This document shows positions 45,261 through 55,620 of a stretch of 64,000 bases of DNA, piece after piece; position 1 is the first letter of the stretch; each line of letters begins with the position of its first letter. The DNA is from Acidimicrobiales bacterium (GTDB lineage Bacteria; Actinomycetota; Acidimicrobiia; Acidimicrobiales; Aldehydirespiratoraceae): NCBI GenBank assembly GCA_029263195.1, contig JAJCXX010000061.1, positions 18,742 through 82,741 of the forward strand, written 5' to 3'. Position numbers and translations under genes: made by a program. The notes beneath the pieces were generated by a model. It was given only the letters and a program-made list of their open reading frames with translations, was not told the origin of the DNA and ran no database searches.

Positions 45261-47191
45261 CCGAGGCCGCCGGCCCGACGTTGAAGCCCTACGGCGAATG
45301 GCCTTCGCCGATCTCGGCGGTGTCTCTCGTCAGTGGAGCGGTCGGCGTGGGTGGACTTTGTGTCGACGGCGACGATCTTTGGTGGTCGGAGGCCCGACCC
45401 GACGAAGGTGGCCGGGTCGCGATCATGTGTCGGCGCGATGGGCGGGTCGTGGAGGTCACCCCGCCGAATGCCTACGCCCGGACGCTCGTCCACGAATATG
45501 GCGGGGGAGCGTGGACCGTTTCGGACGGGTCGCTCTTCTACGTCGAGCTGGCCGATCAACGAATCCGACGAATCAGTGGCGAAGGCGAACCGGAACCCCT
45601 CACTCCGGAGCCGCCCTCCAACAGCAGCCATCGCTATGCCGATTTCGTTGTCACGCCCGACCGCAACTGGCTGGTGGCGGTACGCGAACGTCACGTCGAG
45701 GAGGGCGAACCGGTCAACGAGTTGGTGGCGGTGCCCACCAGTGGTTCCGGCGAGACCATGGTGCTCTGGCAGGGCAGCGATTTCGTCATGTCGCCGAGGA
45801 TCTCACCTGCGGGCGACCAGTTGGTGTGGGTGGCCTGGGACCACCCGTCGATGCCGTGGGACGTAACCGAGTTGTGGATTGCCGACTTCTCCAGCGGGGC
45901 CATTGTCGGCCCGAGGTGTCTGGTCGGCAACGGCAGCGAGGCGTTGTGCGAGCCGGGTTGGTCGGCCGACGGGCGGCTCTTGGTGTGCACCGACCGAGAT
46001 GATTGGTGGAATCTCCACGAGGTCGACCCAGAATCCGGATCGCTGACCGCTGTCGTCGGGGGATCCTTTGAGATCGCGACGCCGCCCTGGGTGTTCGGAA
46101 TGCAGCGCTGGTCGGTGAGCGGCGAGCATGTGGCCGCCGTGGCCGGGATGCCCGGGGGGGATGAGCTGGTGATCGACGGGAGCACCCTGGCGATGCTCGA
46201 TACTTCGATCTCGTCGTTGCATGCCACGTCCGATGGGTTCGCCTACATCGGTGCAGGCTGGGGACATGAATCGGTGCTGGTGCAGATCCATCTCGATCAA
46301 CAAGGCGGCGTACGACGTGAGGAGGTGGCGACGTTTCGTGACCTGCCGGTTGATCCGGGGTTCCTGGTTGAGCCCACGCCGATCACCTATCCGACCGCCG
46401 ACGGCGCGGTGGCCCACGCCCTCTACTTCGCTCCGCTCAACCCCCATCACGTCGGCCCCGATGATGCGCTCCCTCCGTTGTTGGTGCTTGCCCACGGAGG
46501 CCCGACGGCCCAAGCGCGCCGACAATTGCAACTCGGTGTCCTCTACTGGACTTCTCGTGGAGTAGCCGTTGTCGACGTCGACTACCGCGGTTCCACCGGC
46601 TACGGACGTGCCTACCGGCGGGCGCTCGACGGCCAGTGGGGTGTCGCCGACGTCGCCGATTGTGTGGCCGCGGCGAAGTATCTGGTCGATCACGACGATG
46701 TCGATGGCGACCGTCTGATGATCCGCGGCGGTTCGGCCGGGGGCTTCACCGTCCTGTCGGCTCTCGCCTTTCACGATGTGTTCGCGGTGGGGGCAAGTCG
46801 CTATGGCGTGGCCGATCTGGCGGCGTTGGCCTCCGACACCCACAAGTTTGAGTCTCGTTACACCGACACGTTGGTTGGTCCGTGGCCCGACGCCCGCGAG
46901 ATCTACGAGGCCCGTTCACCGATCCATCACGTCGACGGTTTCGATCGTCCGATGATCGTTCTGCAGGGATCCGAAGATCAGATCGTGCCGCCCAACCAGA
47001 GCGAGATGATCGTCGCTGCGCTCGAATCGAAGGGTGTTCCGGTTGCCTACCTCTTGTTCGAAGGTGAGCAGCACGGTTTCCGGGCGGCCGACAACATCGT
47101 CGCCGCGCTCGAGGCCGAACTGGCATTCTTCGGGGAGATTCTGGGATTCACCCCCGACGGTGAACTGCCGCCGGTCGAGATCCGTCGCTGA
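45257..47191 (+). CDS. S9-family prolyl-oligopeptidase-like peptidase
   Basis: 644 residues. The N-terminal beta-propeller (repeats through about residue 380) is followed by the alpha/beta-hydrolase domain with RGGSAGGF nucleophile elbow, Asp in GSEDQIVPP and His in EGEQHGF. The family (acyl-peptide hydrolase/DPP-IV branch) cuts short peptides. GTG at 45257; no signal peptide, so cytoplasmic. Confidence 0.9.
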   Translation: MTEAAGPTLKPYGEWPSPISAVSLVSGAVGVGGLCVDGDDLWWSEARPDEGGRVAIMCRRDGRVVEVTPPNAYARTLVHEYGGGAWTVSDGSLFYVELADQRIRRISGEGEPEPLTPEPPSNSSHRYADFVVTPDRNWLVAVRERHVEEGEPVNELVAVPTSGSGETMVLWQGSDFVMSPRISPAGDQLVWVAWDHPSMPWDVTELWIADFSSGAIVGPRCLVGNGSEALCEPGWSADGRLLVCTDRDDWWNLHEVDPESGSLTAVVGGSFEIATPPWVFGMQRWSVSGEHVAAVAGMPGGDELVIDGSTLAMLDTSISSLHATSDGFAYIGAGWGHESVLVQIHLDQQGGVRREEVATFRDLPVDPGFLVEPTPITYPTADGAVAHALYFAPLNPHHVGPDDALPPLLVLAHGGPTAQARRQLQLGVLYWTSRGVAVVDVDYRGSTGYGRAYRRALDGQWGVADVADCVAAAKYLVDHDDVDGDRLMIRGGSAGGFTVLSALAFHDVFAVGASRYGVADLAALASDTHKFESRYTDTLVGPWPDAREIYEARSPIHHVDGFDRPMIVLQGSEDQIVPPNQSEMIVAALESKGVPVAYLLFEGEQHGFRAADNIVAALEAELAFFGEILGFTPDGELPPVEIRR

Positions 47192-47231
47192 ATGACCGGC
47201 CAGAGGAGATGCCAGAGGAGATGATGTTCCC

Positions 47232-48800
47232 ATGAAGAGAGTTCTTGTCACCGAAGTAATTGCCGAAGACGGGCTCGACCTGCTGCGCCGATCGGGTTGT
47301 GAAGTCGACGTGCAGACCGGGCTCGACCCCGACCAGCTCGTGGAAGCCGTCCCCGGTGCCGCGGCGCTGATCATTCGGTCGGCGACCCAGGTGACGGCCG
47401 AGGTGGTCGAGGCCGGCTCCGATCTGATCGTGGTCGGGCGGGCCGGCATTGGCCTCGACAATGTCGACGTACGGGCCGCGACTGCTCGCGGAGTGATGGT
47501 GGTCAACGCCCCTCAATCCAACATCTTGTCGGCGGCCGAGCACACCATGGCCCTGCTGTTGGCTCAGGCCCGCAACGTCCCTCAGGCCCATGCGGCGTTG
47601 AGCGAGGGTCGTTGGGAGCGCTCGAAGTGGGAGGGGGTCGAGCTCAGCGACAAGGTCCTGGGGGTGATCGGTCTGGGCCGCATCGGCAAGTTGGTGGCTC
47701 AGCGGGCGGCGGCGTTCGGCATGAAGATCGCGGCCTTCGACCCGTTCGTGTCTGTCGACGTGGCGCGAAAGCTGGGTATCGAACTTCTTGATCTCGACGA
47801 ACTGATGGCTGCCGCCGATTTCATCACCATTCACGTGGCGAGAACACCAGACACGATGGGCATGGTCGGGAAGGAATTGTTGGCCAAGGCCAAGCCCGGT
47901 CTGCGGCTCGTAAATGTCGCCCGTGGCGGCATCGTCGATGAGCTGGCCCTGGCTGATGCCATCAGCGACGGCCGGGTCGGAGGCGCGGCCTTTGATGTGT
48001 TCGAAACCGAGCCCTGCACCGACTCTCCGTTGTTTGGGCTGCCGGGTGTAGTGGTGACTCCGCATCTCGGGGCCAGCACCCGGGAAGCTCAGGACAAAGC
48101 AGGTTTGGCGATCGCCGAGCAGGTGCACTTGGCGCTGGCCGGTGAGTTCGTTCCGTTCGCCGTCAACGTCGATGCCGCCGAGGTCTCCGAGGTGTTGAAG
48201 CCGTTCCTGCCGTTGGCTGAGATGCTCGGTTCGATATTTGCCTGTCTCGTCGACGGTATCCCCGGCACTCTCGATGTGGAATTCCGCGGCGAGGTCACCG
48301 ATGTCGATACCCGGTACGCGGTGTTGGCGGCGGTGAAGGGCCTGATGTCGCAGGTCGACGAGCAGCCGGCGAGCTACGTCAACGCTCTCACGCTCGCGTC
48401 AGAACGCGGGCTTGAGATCCGCACCATCACTGTCAGCGAGGCGGGTACCCCAACCGGTGTGGTCACCTTGCGCGGCGGCGGCCATTCGTTGTCGGCCACC
48501 ATCTCGCCGCTTGACTACGAAATGCGGCTGATCGGTCTCGACGAACACACTCTGGAGATCCGGCCCGGACACCACATGCTGGTTGTGCGCAACGACGACA
48601 CCCCTGGCATGGTCGGGATCGTCGGTTCGGCGCTCGGCGACTCCGGTGTCAACATCTCCAACATGCACATTGGAGAGACCACCGACGGGGTGGCCGCATT
48701 GATGGTGGTGGCCACGGATGGACCCACCCCGGTGAGAGTGCAGGACGCATTGCGGGCTCACCCGCACATCACCTCGGTGCGGGCGATCGACCTGGTCTGA
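47232..48800 (+). CDS. serA: D-3-phosphoglycerate dehydrogenase
   Basis: 522 residues, the long type-I form. NAD site GVIGLGRIGKLVAQRAAAFGM, catalytic Arg/Glu/His set in RAGIGLDNVD, and HLGASTREAQ with the catalytic His. The allosteric ASB and C-terminal ACT domains occupy the last about 200 residues (VVRNDDTPGMVGIVGSALG), giving serine feedback. First step of serine synthesis, pairing with serC. Confidence 0.95.
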   Translation: MKRVLVTEVIAEDGLDLLRRSGCEVDVQTGLDPDQLVEAVPGAAALIIRSATQVTAEVVEAGSDLIVVGRAGIGLDNVDVRAATARGVMVVNAPQSNILSAAEHTMALLLAQARNVPQAHAALSEGRWERSKWEGVELSDKVLGVIGLGRIGKLVAQRAAAFGMKIAAFDPFVSVDVARKLGIELLDLDELMAAADFITIHVARTPDTMGMVGKELLAKAKPGLRLVNVARGGIVDELALADAISDGRVGGAAFDVFETEPCTDSPLFGLPGVVVTPHLGASTREAQDKAGLAIAEQVHLALAGEFVPFAVNVDAAEVSEVLKPFLPLAEMLGSIFACLVDGIPGTLDVEFRGEVTDVDTRYAVLAAVKGLMSQVDEQPASYVNALTLASERGLEIRTITVSEAGTPTGVVTLRGGGHSLSATISPLDYEMRLIGLDEHTLEIRPGHHMLVVRNDDTPGMVGIVGSALGDSGVNISNMHIGETTDGVAALMVVATDGPTPVRVQDALRAHPHITSVRAIDLV

Positions 48801-49211
48801 TCAGCGTTTGGCCTGTCTGAATCCGTCGGCTTCGGCGTCTTCGGCGGTGGCGTAGCAGCGTTCAGGGACGGTGCGCTCGTAGGACTGGCCGCCGGGAACG
48901 TGAAAGATTCCCGAGTCGGCGTTTCCCTTGATCGGATGGCTGGCGGGACACTCGCCCTTGTCGGGTTCGACCCACGACTGCGTGCCGGGCTCCGGTTCGG
49001 CGTCGGCCGATTCTGCGTCGGCGGGCTCGGCGAACTTCACGGGCTGGGATCGCTTCGGGGGTGGCGTCGGCTCCACCAACGGCTGCCAGCGGGCTTGACC
49101 GGTGGCGTCGGGTGTGGACTGCCCGCGGAATCGGCGCACCAAGGTGATGATGATCGCGGCGACCACGACAATCTTCAGAAGTCTGACGAACTTGGAAGCT
49201 GAGCTTGTCAT
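48801..49211 (-). CDS. Membrane-anchored sunset-like domain protein
   Basis: 136 residues. One N-terminal membrane segment, a Pro/Ala/Glu-rich spacer, then a C-terminal motif: CPASHPIKGNADSGIFHVPG and ERCYATAEDAEADGFR. This matches, as I recall it, the sunset domain found at ends of secreted actinobacterial proteins; function unclear. GGAG six bases before ATG 49211. A 14-bp palindrome lies just upstream (separate entry). Confidence 0.7.
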   Translation of the reverse strand: MTSSASKFVRLLKIVVVAAIIITLVRRFRGQSTPDATGQARWQPLVEPTPPPKRSQPVKFAEPADAESADAEPEPGTQSWVEPDKGECPASHPIKGNADSGIFHVPGGQSYERTVPERCYATAEDAEADGFRQAKR

Positions 49212-49222
49212 TGGCGTCTCCG

Positions 49223-49250
49223 TTCGAGATCTCGAAGTGAACGTAGCGTA
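49223..49250 (-). promoter_or_regulatory. Promoter with 14-bp palindromic operator candidate
   Basis: TTCGAGATCTCGAA (49223-49236) is a perfect palindrome. A minus-strand TACGCT (49250-49245) lies eight bases before it, placing the palindrome at the probable transcription start of the sunset-like gene, where a dimeric repressor could block initiation. Confidence 0.5.
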
Positions 49251-49256
49251 CGCGAA

Positions 49257-49284
49257 CGGTCCGGCCTCGCTGAAGGCCGGACCG
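49257..49284 (-). terminator. Hairpin terminator of the beta-propeller gene
   Basis: CGGTCCGGCCT (49257-49267), 6-base loop, AGGCCGGACCG (49274-49284): a perfect 11-bp stem 25 bases beyond the gene's stop on the minus strand. Confidence 0.75.
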
Positions 49285-49308
49285 TCGCGGGGAGGATGCT
49301 GGGTTGGC

Positions 49309-51690
49309 TCAGAGGTCGAGCGCTGCTAGCCGGGTGAGGGAGTTCAGGTCGTTGACCTGCAATCTCGCTTCCGCCTGTCCTGACAGGTCGCCGTACATGA
49401 CGCTCATCGACCAGAGTTCTCCTCCGGGAAGCATCATGGTTCGTGCGATCTGTTGGACATCATTTCCCACCGGCCAGCAGATCTCGATCCGCTGCCCGTC
49501 CTCGATTTGTATGCCGACGTTGGCGGCTTCGTCGAGCAGCCAAGGCTCGGGGCTGCAATCGAATCCCGTTGCGCCGCCCTGATCGTTGGAGTCGCAGCGC
49601 AGGACCTTGGCGTAACCCTCGACCACCATGTAGGCGAGTTCAGTCTCGAAGTCGCCCTGTTCGGCTCCAGGCACGTCGTCGATTCCGAGTTCAGCGCAAT
49701 CAGTCTGGCCCGGCACCACACCATCGTCGAGGTGATCGATGCGGCCCAACTCGGTGATCGATCCGTCGAGTACCTCGAGAACGACTGCTCCGGACCAGTT
49801 GTCGCCGCCAATGCTGACGGGGATGACGGCGGTGTTCTCGGCGCCCCACCAGAGGAACGAGCGGTGGTCCCAGCCGATTCCGTTCCAACTGTCGGGGGCA
49901 CTCCAGACGGCGACCTCGATCGGGTTGGCGATGTCGGAGGCGTCGAACAACGAGACCTTTGCTCCGGTGATCCGTCCGTCGTTGTCGCCGGCTGATCCCA
50001 CTCCGATCACCATGCCGTCGCCGATCGGATGGAGGTAGCTCGAGAACCCGGGAATCTTGAGCTCGCCCGCAACGAGTGGGTTGGTCGGGTCGGAGATGTC
50101 GAGTGTGTAGAACGGGTCGACCTGGCGGAAGGTGACGACGTAGCCGGTGTCGCCGTCGAAGCGCACCGACTGGACCGTCTCACCGTTGCCCATGTCGCCC
50201 ACACTGCCCACCTCGGCGAGGCCGTCGGGGGTGATTTGCAGCACATGGAGCACGCTCTCGGAGGTGTCGTCCCAAGGCTGACCGGTGGTGGCGACCACTC
50301 GGAGGTGGCCCTCGTGCTCCGACAGGGCGAACTGGTCGTGGATGTCGCCGGGAACCGATCCGGAGGCCACGTAGGTGGCGTGGGTGTCGGATCGGATGTC
50401 GAAGCGATGAATCGAGGTCTGGCGGGCATCCCAGATCTCCTGCCAGGCGGTCTCGTCGTCGACCTCGGTGTTGTCGAGCCACCGTGTGGTGGTGACATAG
50501 AGAGAATCGGTGGAGGCGTAGACGGTCTCACCCGGGGCGAGCACGGCGGCGGTGTTGGACGGATCGATCGTGCCGTTGATCGCCACGGTGAGCACCGAGA
50601 CAACACCGAAGCCGGCGAATTCGGTCGGGGCCTGAGTCCGGGCGCAGTCCGACAGGAGGCCGGAGGAGATCTCTTGCCCGGAGGCGTCGAGGCTCACGTA
50701 GGAAGGCAGCCAATCGGCGAGCTGGGAGTCGAGCAGCGCCTGCTTGTTGGACTCGGTGGCCCGGTCCTCGCCGGCCGGACCGGCCGGGTAGACGAACGGG
50801 AACTGGTCCTGGGGGTTGGATCGCAGGACGATTCGGGCCGTGCCGTTGACGGCTCGGCTACTCACATAGTCGCCGGCCACGACGAGGCTCTCGATGACGC
50901 TGGGGGCGCCGCTGGCCGAGATCGAGATCCGGGTGATGGTGGTGTTGGCCGAGTTGTAGTACGGGAGGATCGAGAGCTCGTCTTCGGTGACCCCGATCGC
51001 CGGGGCGCCGACGGCTACATCGTCGAGGGGGTAGGGCCCGTCGTTCCAGCCGCTGGTGATGTGGATGACCTCGTTGCCCGAAACGAACAGTTCTGAGGTC
51101 CAGCCGGTGTTGAGGTCGACCGTGCCGAGCACTTCACGGCTGGCGACGTCGACCACCACGAGTTGTCCGCTGGAGACGACGTAGATGCGCTCGCCATCGG
51201 TCTTGATGATGTCGGCCTCGTCGACTCCGGTTTCCTGGACGTTGGTTCCGGAGAAGTCGACACCCTCGACCAGGTCTCCGTCGGACCCTCCCTGCGCGAC
51301 GCGTGTTGCCGCCGTGGTCTCGTTGCTGGCGCTATCAGCGGCGCCGCTGGTGGGCTCTACCGCCACACCAATCGCATCATCGGTTTGCGTCACCGTGACG
51401 CTGTCGCCCTCCGCGAAGGCAACCGGTCCGCCGTACCAGCCGTTGGAGTTGAAGCCGTAGGGGCCGACGTGTTCGGCGCCGGTGCTGCGCAGGTGGTCGA
51501 GCAGGGCGTCACAGTTGTCGAAGCCGGAAAGTGACGACGTGAGGATGATCTGCTGATCACCGAGGTCGACCACCACGGGTGTGGTGGTGGACGGGGACGA
51601 GCCGTCGGGTCCTTGTGCGATGGGGTTGTCGGAACCGCAGGCCGAGGCGAGCAGGCCGAGTGCCGTCACCAATAGAAGAAACTTGCGCAT
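49309..51690 (-). CDS. Secreted beta-propeller domain lipoprotein
   Basis: 793 residues. Lipoprotein signal with lipobox (LASAC, Cys18), a Ser/Thr-rich spacer, then the hallmark of the bacterial Beta_propel family: NVQETGVDEADIIKTDG followed by repeated blades with VVSSGQLVVVD, FRQVDPFYTLDISDP and WNGIGWDHRSFLWW. Such proteins are usually lipid-anchored outside the cell; the function is unknown, possibly substrate or protein binding. GGAGG seven bases before ATG 51690. Confidence 0.85.
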   Translation of the reverse strand: MRKFLLLVTALGLLASACGSDNPIAQGPDGSSPSTTTPVVVDLGDQQIILTSSLSGFDNCDALLDHLRSTGAEHVGPYGFNSNGWYGGPVAFAEGDSVTVTQTDDAIGVAVEPTSGAADSASNETTAATRVAQGGSDGDLVEGVDFSGTNVQETGVDEADIIKTDGERIYVVSSGQLVVVDVASREVLGTVDLNTGWTSELFVSGNEVIHITSGWNDGPYPLDDVAVGAPAIGVTEDELSILPYYNSANTTITRISISASGAPSVIESLVVAGDYVSSRAVNGTARIVLRSNPQDQFPFVYPAGPAGEDRATESNKQALLDSQLADWLPSYVSLDASGQEISSGLLSDCARTQAPTEFAGFGVVSVLTVAINGTIDPSNTAAVLAPGETVYASTDSLYVTTTRWLDNTEVDDETAWQEIWDARQTSIHRFDIRSDTHATYVASGSVPGDIHDQFALSEHEGHLRVVATTGQPWDDTSESVLHVLQITPDGLAEVGSVGDMGNGETVQSVRFDGDTGYVVTFRQVDPFYTLDISDPTNPLVAGELKIPGFSSYLHPIGDGMVIGVGSAGDNDGRITGAKVSLFDASDIANPIEVAVWSAPDSWNGIGWDHRSFLWWGAENTAVIPVSIGGDNWSGAVVLEVLDGSITELGRIDHLDDGVVPGQTDCAELGIDDVPGAEQGDFETELAYMVVEGYAKVLRCDSNDQGGATGFDCSPEPWLLDEAANVGIQIEDGQRIEICWPVGNDVQQIARTMMLPGGELWSMSVMYGDLSGQAEARLQVNDLNSLTRLAALDL

Positions 51691-51815
51691 GAGAGGCCTC
51701 CGAGGGTCTCTTGATTGGTCAACGATGAGACGTCGTCGACCCGCGATGGGTTCCCGAATATCGGAGATTCTTTCGCGCCGGACCGCTCAGGCCGGCCATC
51801 GGGCCCTTGAGAGTG

Positions 51816-52409
51816 TCAGGAAGATGCCGGCAACCAGGGTCGGCGGGTCGCCTCGTAGTCGGAGATCGCGCTGACCTCTCGCATGGTGAGGCTGATGTCG
51901 TCGAGGCCTTCGAGGAACCGCTCCTGGGTTCCCTGGTCGAGAGGGAAGGAGGCTTCCATTCCCACCGCGGGTGCTTCGATGGTGAGGCGCTCCACGTCGA
52001 TCGTGATCTCGAGGGTGGGGTCGTTCTGCACTGCGGCCATGAGTCTCTCTCCGAAGCCGGGCTCGACGGTGACGGGAACGAGCCCGTTCTTGGTGCAGTT
52101 GTTGCGGAAGATGTCGGCGAACCGTGGCGAGATCACGGCGTCGAAGCCGTATTGCTGGATGGCCCACACGGCGTGCTCGCGTGAGCTTCCGGTGCCGAAG
52201 TTCATCCCGCCGATCAGGATGCTGGCGCCGGCATGGCGTTCGTCGTTGAGGACGAAGTGACGATCGTCGCGCCATTCCGAGAACAGCCCTTTGTCGAATC
52301 CGGTTCGCTCGACTCGCTTGAGCCAGTCGGATGGAATGATCTGATCGGTGTCGACGTCGGTTCGGTCGAGCGGCACCGCGGTGCCCGAGACGATTCGTAC
52401 GGCCTTCAT
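51816..52409 (-). CDS. leuD: 3-isopropylmalate dehydratase small subunit
   Basis: 197 residues. [30 protein letters not shown] and [17 protein letters not shown] are those of LeuD. It holds the substrate-recognition swivel domain. ATG at 52409 overlaps the leuC stop by four bases. Confidence 0.95.
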   Translation of the reverse strand: MKAVRIVSGTAVPLDRTDVDTDQIIPSDWLKRVERTGFDKGLFSEWRDDRHFVLNDERHAGASILIGGMNFGTGSSREHAVWAIQQYGFDAVISPRFADIFRNNCTKNGLVPVTVEPGFGERLMAAVQNDPTLEITIDVERLTIEAPAVGMEASFPLDQGTQERFLEGLDDISLTMREVSAISDYEATRRPWLPASS

Positions 52410-53845
52410 GATTCTGCTCCGGGGAGGTCGGCGGGGGTGGCGAACGTGCCGGCGATGGCGGTGGCCGCGGCCACTTCAGGTGATACGAGGTGAGTTCGTC
52501 CGCCGCGTCCTTGGCGGCCTTCGAAGTTTCTGTTGGAGGTGCTGGCCGAGCGCTCGCCGGGGCTGAGCTTGTCGGGGTTCATGGCCAGACACATCGAGCA
52601 TCCCGGTTCTCGCCAGTCGAATCCGGCGGCACGAAAGATTTCGTGAAGTCCTTCGGATTCGGCCTGCTTCTTGATCTTCCAGGAGCCGGGTACGACGAGG
52701 GTGCGCATTCCGTTGGCGACTCGACGGCCCTTGGCAACCGCGGCCGCTGCTCTGAGATCCTCGATGCGGCTGTTGGTGCACGAACCAATGAAGACGGTGT
52801 CGACCTTCACTTCGGTCATCGGGGAACCGGCGGTGAGTCCCATGTATTCGAGAGCGCGTGCTGCTGTGTCGCCCTGGCCCGGCTCGTCGAACGACTCCGG
52901 TGAGGGAATGTTGCCGTGAAGGGGCATCACCTGAGCAGGGTTGGTTCCCCACGAGACGTGGGGGACGATGCCGGTTCCGTCGATGATGATTTCCTCGTCG
53001 AAGGTGGCGCTCTCATCGGTGACCAGATCGGCCCAATCGGCAATCGCGGCATCCCAGTCGTTGGTGCCGGGGGAGTGGGGTCGACCCTTCAGGTATTCGA
53101 TGGTGGTTTCGTCGGGTGCTATCAGGCCGGCCTTGGCCCCGCCTTCGATCGACATGTTGCAGACGGTCATTCGCCCTTCCATCGAGAGTCCGCGAATCAC
53201 GCTTCCTCGGTACTCGATGATCTTGCCGACGCCGCCGCCGGTGCCGATGCGGCCGATGATGGCGAGGATGACGTCTTTCGCGGTGGACCCGGCGGGTAGT
53301 TCGCCGTTGACCGTGACCGCCATGGTGCCGGGCTTGACCTGGGTGAGGGTCTGGGTGGCGAGGACGTGTTCGACCTCGCTGGTTCCGATTCCGAAGGCCA
53401 GGGCTCCGAAGGCGCCGTGGGTGGCGGTGTGGCTGTCGCCGCACACGATGGTGGTGCCGGGCTGCGTGAGGCCCTGCTCGGGTCCGATCACGTGGACGAT
53501 GCCTTGTCCGGGGTCGCCCATCGGGTAGTTCTTCACACCGAACTCTTCGGTGTTGCGGCGAAGGGTCTCGATCTGGATGCGGCTGATCTCGTCGGCGATT
53601 GGTTGGTCAATGTCGGCGGTAGGGACGTTGTGGTCTTCGGTGGCCACGGTGAGATCGGGTCGTCGGACCTGACGGTTGCTGGTGCGGAGTCCTTCGAACG
53701 CTTGGGGTGATGTGACCTCGTGGATGAGGTGGAGATCGATGTAGAGCAAATCGGGCTGTCCGTTGGTGCCGTGGGTGACGACGTGTCGGTCCCAGATCTT
53801 CTCGCTGAGGGTTCGGGGTGGATGGGTTGGCTCTGGCTGGCTCAT
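52406..53845 (-). CDS. leuC: 3-isopropylmalate dehydratase large subunit
   Basis: 479 residues. Cluster-binding cysteines in [18 protein letters not shown] and [30 protein letters not shown] is the aconitase-type motif. Isomerises 2- to 3-isopropylmalate and, with citramalate, the matching step to isoleucine. ATG at 53845; divergent from the IclR-type regulator by 57 bases of shared control region. Confidence 0.95.
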   Translation of the reverse strand: MSQPEPTHPPRTLSEKIWDRHVVTHGTNGQPDLLYIDLHLIHEVTSPQAFEGLRTSNRQVRRPDLTVATEDHNVPTADIDQPIADEISRIQIETLRRNTEEFGVKNYPMGDPGQGIVHVIGPEQGLTQPGTTIVCGDSHTATHGAFGALAFGIGTSEVEHVLATQTLTQVKPGTMAVTVNGELPAGSTAKDVILAIIGRIGTGGGVGKIIEYRGSVIRGLSMEGRMTVCNMSIEGGAKAGLIAPDETTIEYLKGRPHSPGTNDWDAAIADWADLVTDESATFDEEIIIDGTGIVPHVSWGTNPAQVMPLHGNIPSPESFDEPGQGDTAARALEYMGLTAGSPMTEVKVDTVFIGSCTNSRIEDLRAAAAVAKGRRVANGMRTLVVPGSWKIKKQAESEGLHEIFRAAGFDWREPGCSMCLAMNPDKLSPGERSASTSNRNFEGRQGRGGRTHLVSPEVAAATAIAGTFATPADLPGAES

Positions 53846-53872
53846 GGTCTTTGAACTCGCTGTAGTTGACGA

Positions 53873-53904
53873 TCTCACTATATGAGACGTATATTCCGGA
53901 ATAT
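53873..53904. promoter_or_regulatory. Divergent control region of leuCD and its regulator
   Basis: Two inverted repeats lie side by side: TCTCA-N5-TGAGA (53873-53887) and the perfect palindrome ATATTCCGGAATAT (53891-53904). The palindrome covers a plus-strand TATATT (53890-53895), seven bases from the regulator's ATG, and reaches into that ATG. On the minus strand TATAGT near 53882-53877 may be the leuC -10. Binding would repress both directions. Confidence 0.6.
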
Positions 53905-54556
53905 GGAATCCACCATAAGCGGTGTGGGCGTGATCGACAAGGCCGCGGCCATATTGTCGGCGGTTGCCGATGAGCCTCTCGCTCTGGCCGGGCTGGTCGA
54001 GGCCACCGGTCTGGCCCGACCGACCGCTCACCGGCTGGCCACGGCACTCGAATGTCACGGCCTGATTCGTCGCGACCCCGACGGCCGGTTCGCTCTCGGG
54101 GCCCAACTGCTGGCCCTCGGCCACGCTGCATCACGATCGTGGCCGCTGGCCGAGGCCGCCAACTTTGCCCTCGGCGGCCTTCGTGACCAGACCGGCGAGT
54201 CAGCCCAGCTCTACGTCCGCCAGGGCGACAGACGAGTCTGCCTCGCTTCTCTGGAATCGGGCCACGGACTGCGCACGATCGTCGACACCGGAGAGATACT
54301 CCCGCTGGGCCTCGGATCCGGAGGTCGGGTCCTTCTCGAAGAGGTGGGCCCCGACGGTTGGCTGGCATCGGTCGAGGAACGACAACAGGGCGTGGCGTCG
54401 GTCAGCGCACCGGTTGTCGACGCAGCAGGTCGGGTGGTGGCTGCGGTCGGAGTGAGCGGTCCGATTCAGAGACTCACACGAGACCCCGGCCCCCGATTCG
54501 GTCCTGCCGTGGTGGCCGCGGCCGTTTCGATCGCCACAGACGCCGGCCTCACATAA
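53903..54556 (+). CDS. IclR-family regulator (LtbR/NdgR type)
   Basis: 217 residues from ATG 53903; the in-frame ATG at 53882 is less likely because TATATT sits seven bases before 53903. N-terminal helix-turn-helix: [23 protein letters not shown]-terminal IclR effector domain: VYRQ-like [17 protein letters not shown] and [11 protein letters not shown]. In Corynebacterium and Streptomyces the divergent IclR protein beside leuCD (LtbR, NdgR) controls leucine synthesis; position and type match here. Confidence 0.85.
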   Translation: MESTISGVGVIDKAAAILSAVADEPLALAGLVEATGLARPTAHRLATALECHGLIRRDPDGRFALGAQLLALGHAASRSWPLAEAANFALGGLRDQTGESAQLYVRQGDRRVCLASLESGHGLRTIVDTGEILPLGLGSGGRVLLEEVGPDGWLASVEERQQGVASVSAPVVDAAGRVVAAVGVSGPIQRLTRDPGPRFGPAVVAAAVSIATDAGLT

Positions 54557-54567
54557 GCTCTGCTCCG

Positions 54568-54687
54568 ATGACCGGAGACGATTCCGAGACCGAGGTGGGA
54601 CCCAAATCTCTGTTCTTCCTCCGCGCCCTCACCGTCGCCACGATTGTCGTGGTGCTCTTCTTCATCGTCGACGCCATATTCGCCTGA
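54568..54687 (+). CDS. Short single-pass membrane peptide
   Basis: 39 residues: an acidic N-terminus (MTGDDSETE), then one membrane helix (LTVATIVVVLFFIVDAIFA) reaching the C-terminus. TAAGCT lies eight bases before the ATG, similar to the leaderless promoters here. No homologue known to me; the helix makes a real small membrane protein plausible. Confidence 0.45.
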   Translation: MTGDDSETEVGPKSLFFLRALTVATIVVVLFFIVDAIFA

Positions 54688-54711
54688 GCGGCGTCATCGA
54701 ATCTCAGGACC

Positions 54712-55617
54712 TCAACCGCCGACGGCCGGTCGCATCCCAGCGGCGTGGCGGATTAGCTCGATGAACGGCGGCACGAACGGATCGGGTTCGACGACGCAGC
54801 CGTCGTGGCCGAGATCGACACGGCGTATCTCGGCATCTGGAACCAGTGAGGCGAGCCGGTGTTGACGGTCGGGAAGGACGATCTCGTCGGCGTTGGTGAT
54901 GAGCACACCCAGGGGAATGTCGACTCCACCCACCCAGTCGCGGCTGTCGAATCCGGCGATGGCGCCGGACGCTTCCAGCATCATCGGGATCGACCCTGAT
55001 CTGACCTCGGAGATCATCCACGGAGGACGGGTGAGCGTGATCGGGTCCTTGGCGGCGACCCGTGTGAGCAGATCGAGTTGGCGACGTCGAGATGCGAGTC
55101 GCGACAGTCGGCCGACGGTTCCGATGGTACGAAGCGTGGCCGATTCGCCGCGGCTCATGGGCTGACGGGCGAACGTGGCGGCGAGAACCATGCCCGACAC
55201 GCGCGACCGGTGGCGTTTCCAGACGAGCTGGGCGACCGGACCTCCCATCGAGTAACCGGCAGCCACGAACGAGTCGAGTTTGAGGGCGTCGGCGAGAGCG
55301 GCTACGTCGTCGGCGGCATCTTCCAATCGGAACTTCTTGCGCGAGCGAATGCCTGCGCCGTGGCCGCGCTGGTCGATGGCAACGACGTTGACGTGGCGGC
55401 TCAACGGACCGAAGAGTTGGCCCCAGTTGAGGGCGGCCGTGACGGTCCAGCCGTGAAGAAGGACGACGGTCGGTGCGCCTTCGGGGCCGATGACCTCACG
55501 AACGAAGGTTGTTCCCCGGCCGGGGAGGTCGACTCGGCGGCCACTCGGCAGCGGGGGTTTGCCGATCTCGGGATGGGCCGGTTCAAAGTCCGGGTGGATC
55601 GGTGGGCTGGATGTCAT
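54712..55617 (-). CDS. Alpha/beta-hydrolase
   Basis: 301 residues. VVLLHGWTVTAALNW oxyanion region, nucleophile elbow GYSMGGPVAQ, Asp in LITNADEIVLPD and His in DLGHDGCVVE. Substrate unknown. It begins three bases after the greA stop on the same strand. Confidence 0.85.
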   Translation of the reverse strand: MTSSPPIHPDFEPAHPEIGKPPLPSGRRVDLPGRGTTFVREVIGPEGAPTVVLLHGWTVTAALNWGQLFGPLSRHVNVVAIDQRGHGAGIRSRKKFRLEDAADDVAALADALKLDSFVAAGYSMGGPVAQLVWKRHRSRVSGMVLAATFARQPMSRGESATLRTIGTVGRLSRLASRRRQLDLLTRVAAKDPITLTRPPWMISEVRSGSIPMMLEASGAIAGFDSRDWVGGVDIPLGVLITNADEIVLPDRQHRLASLVPDAEIRRVDLGHDGCVVEPDPFVPPFIELIRHAAGMRPAVGG

Positions 55618-55620
55618 CGA

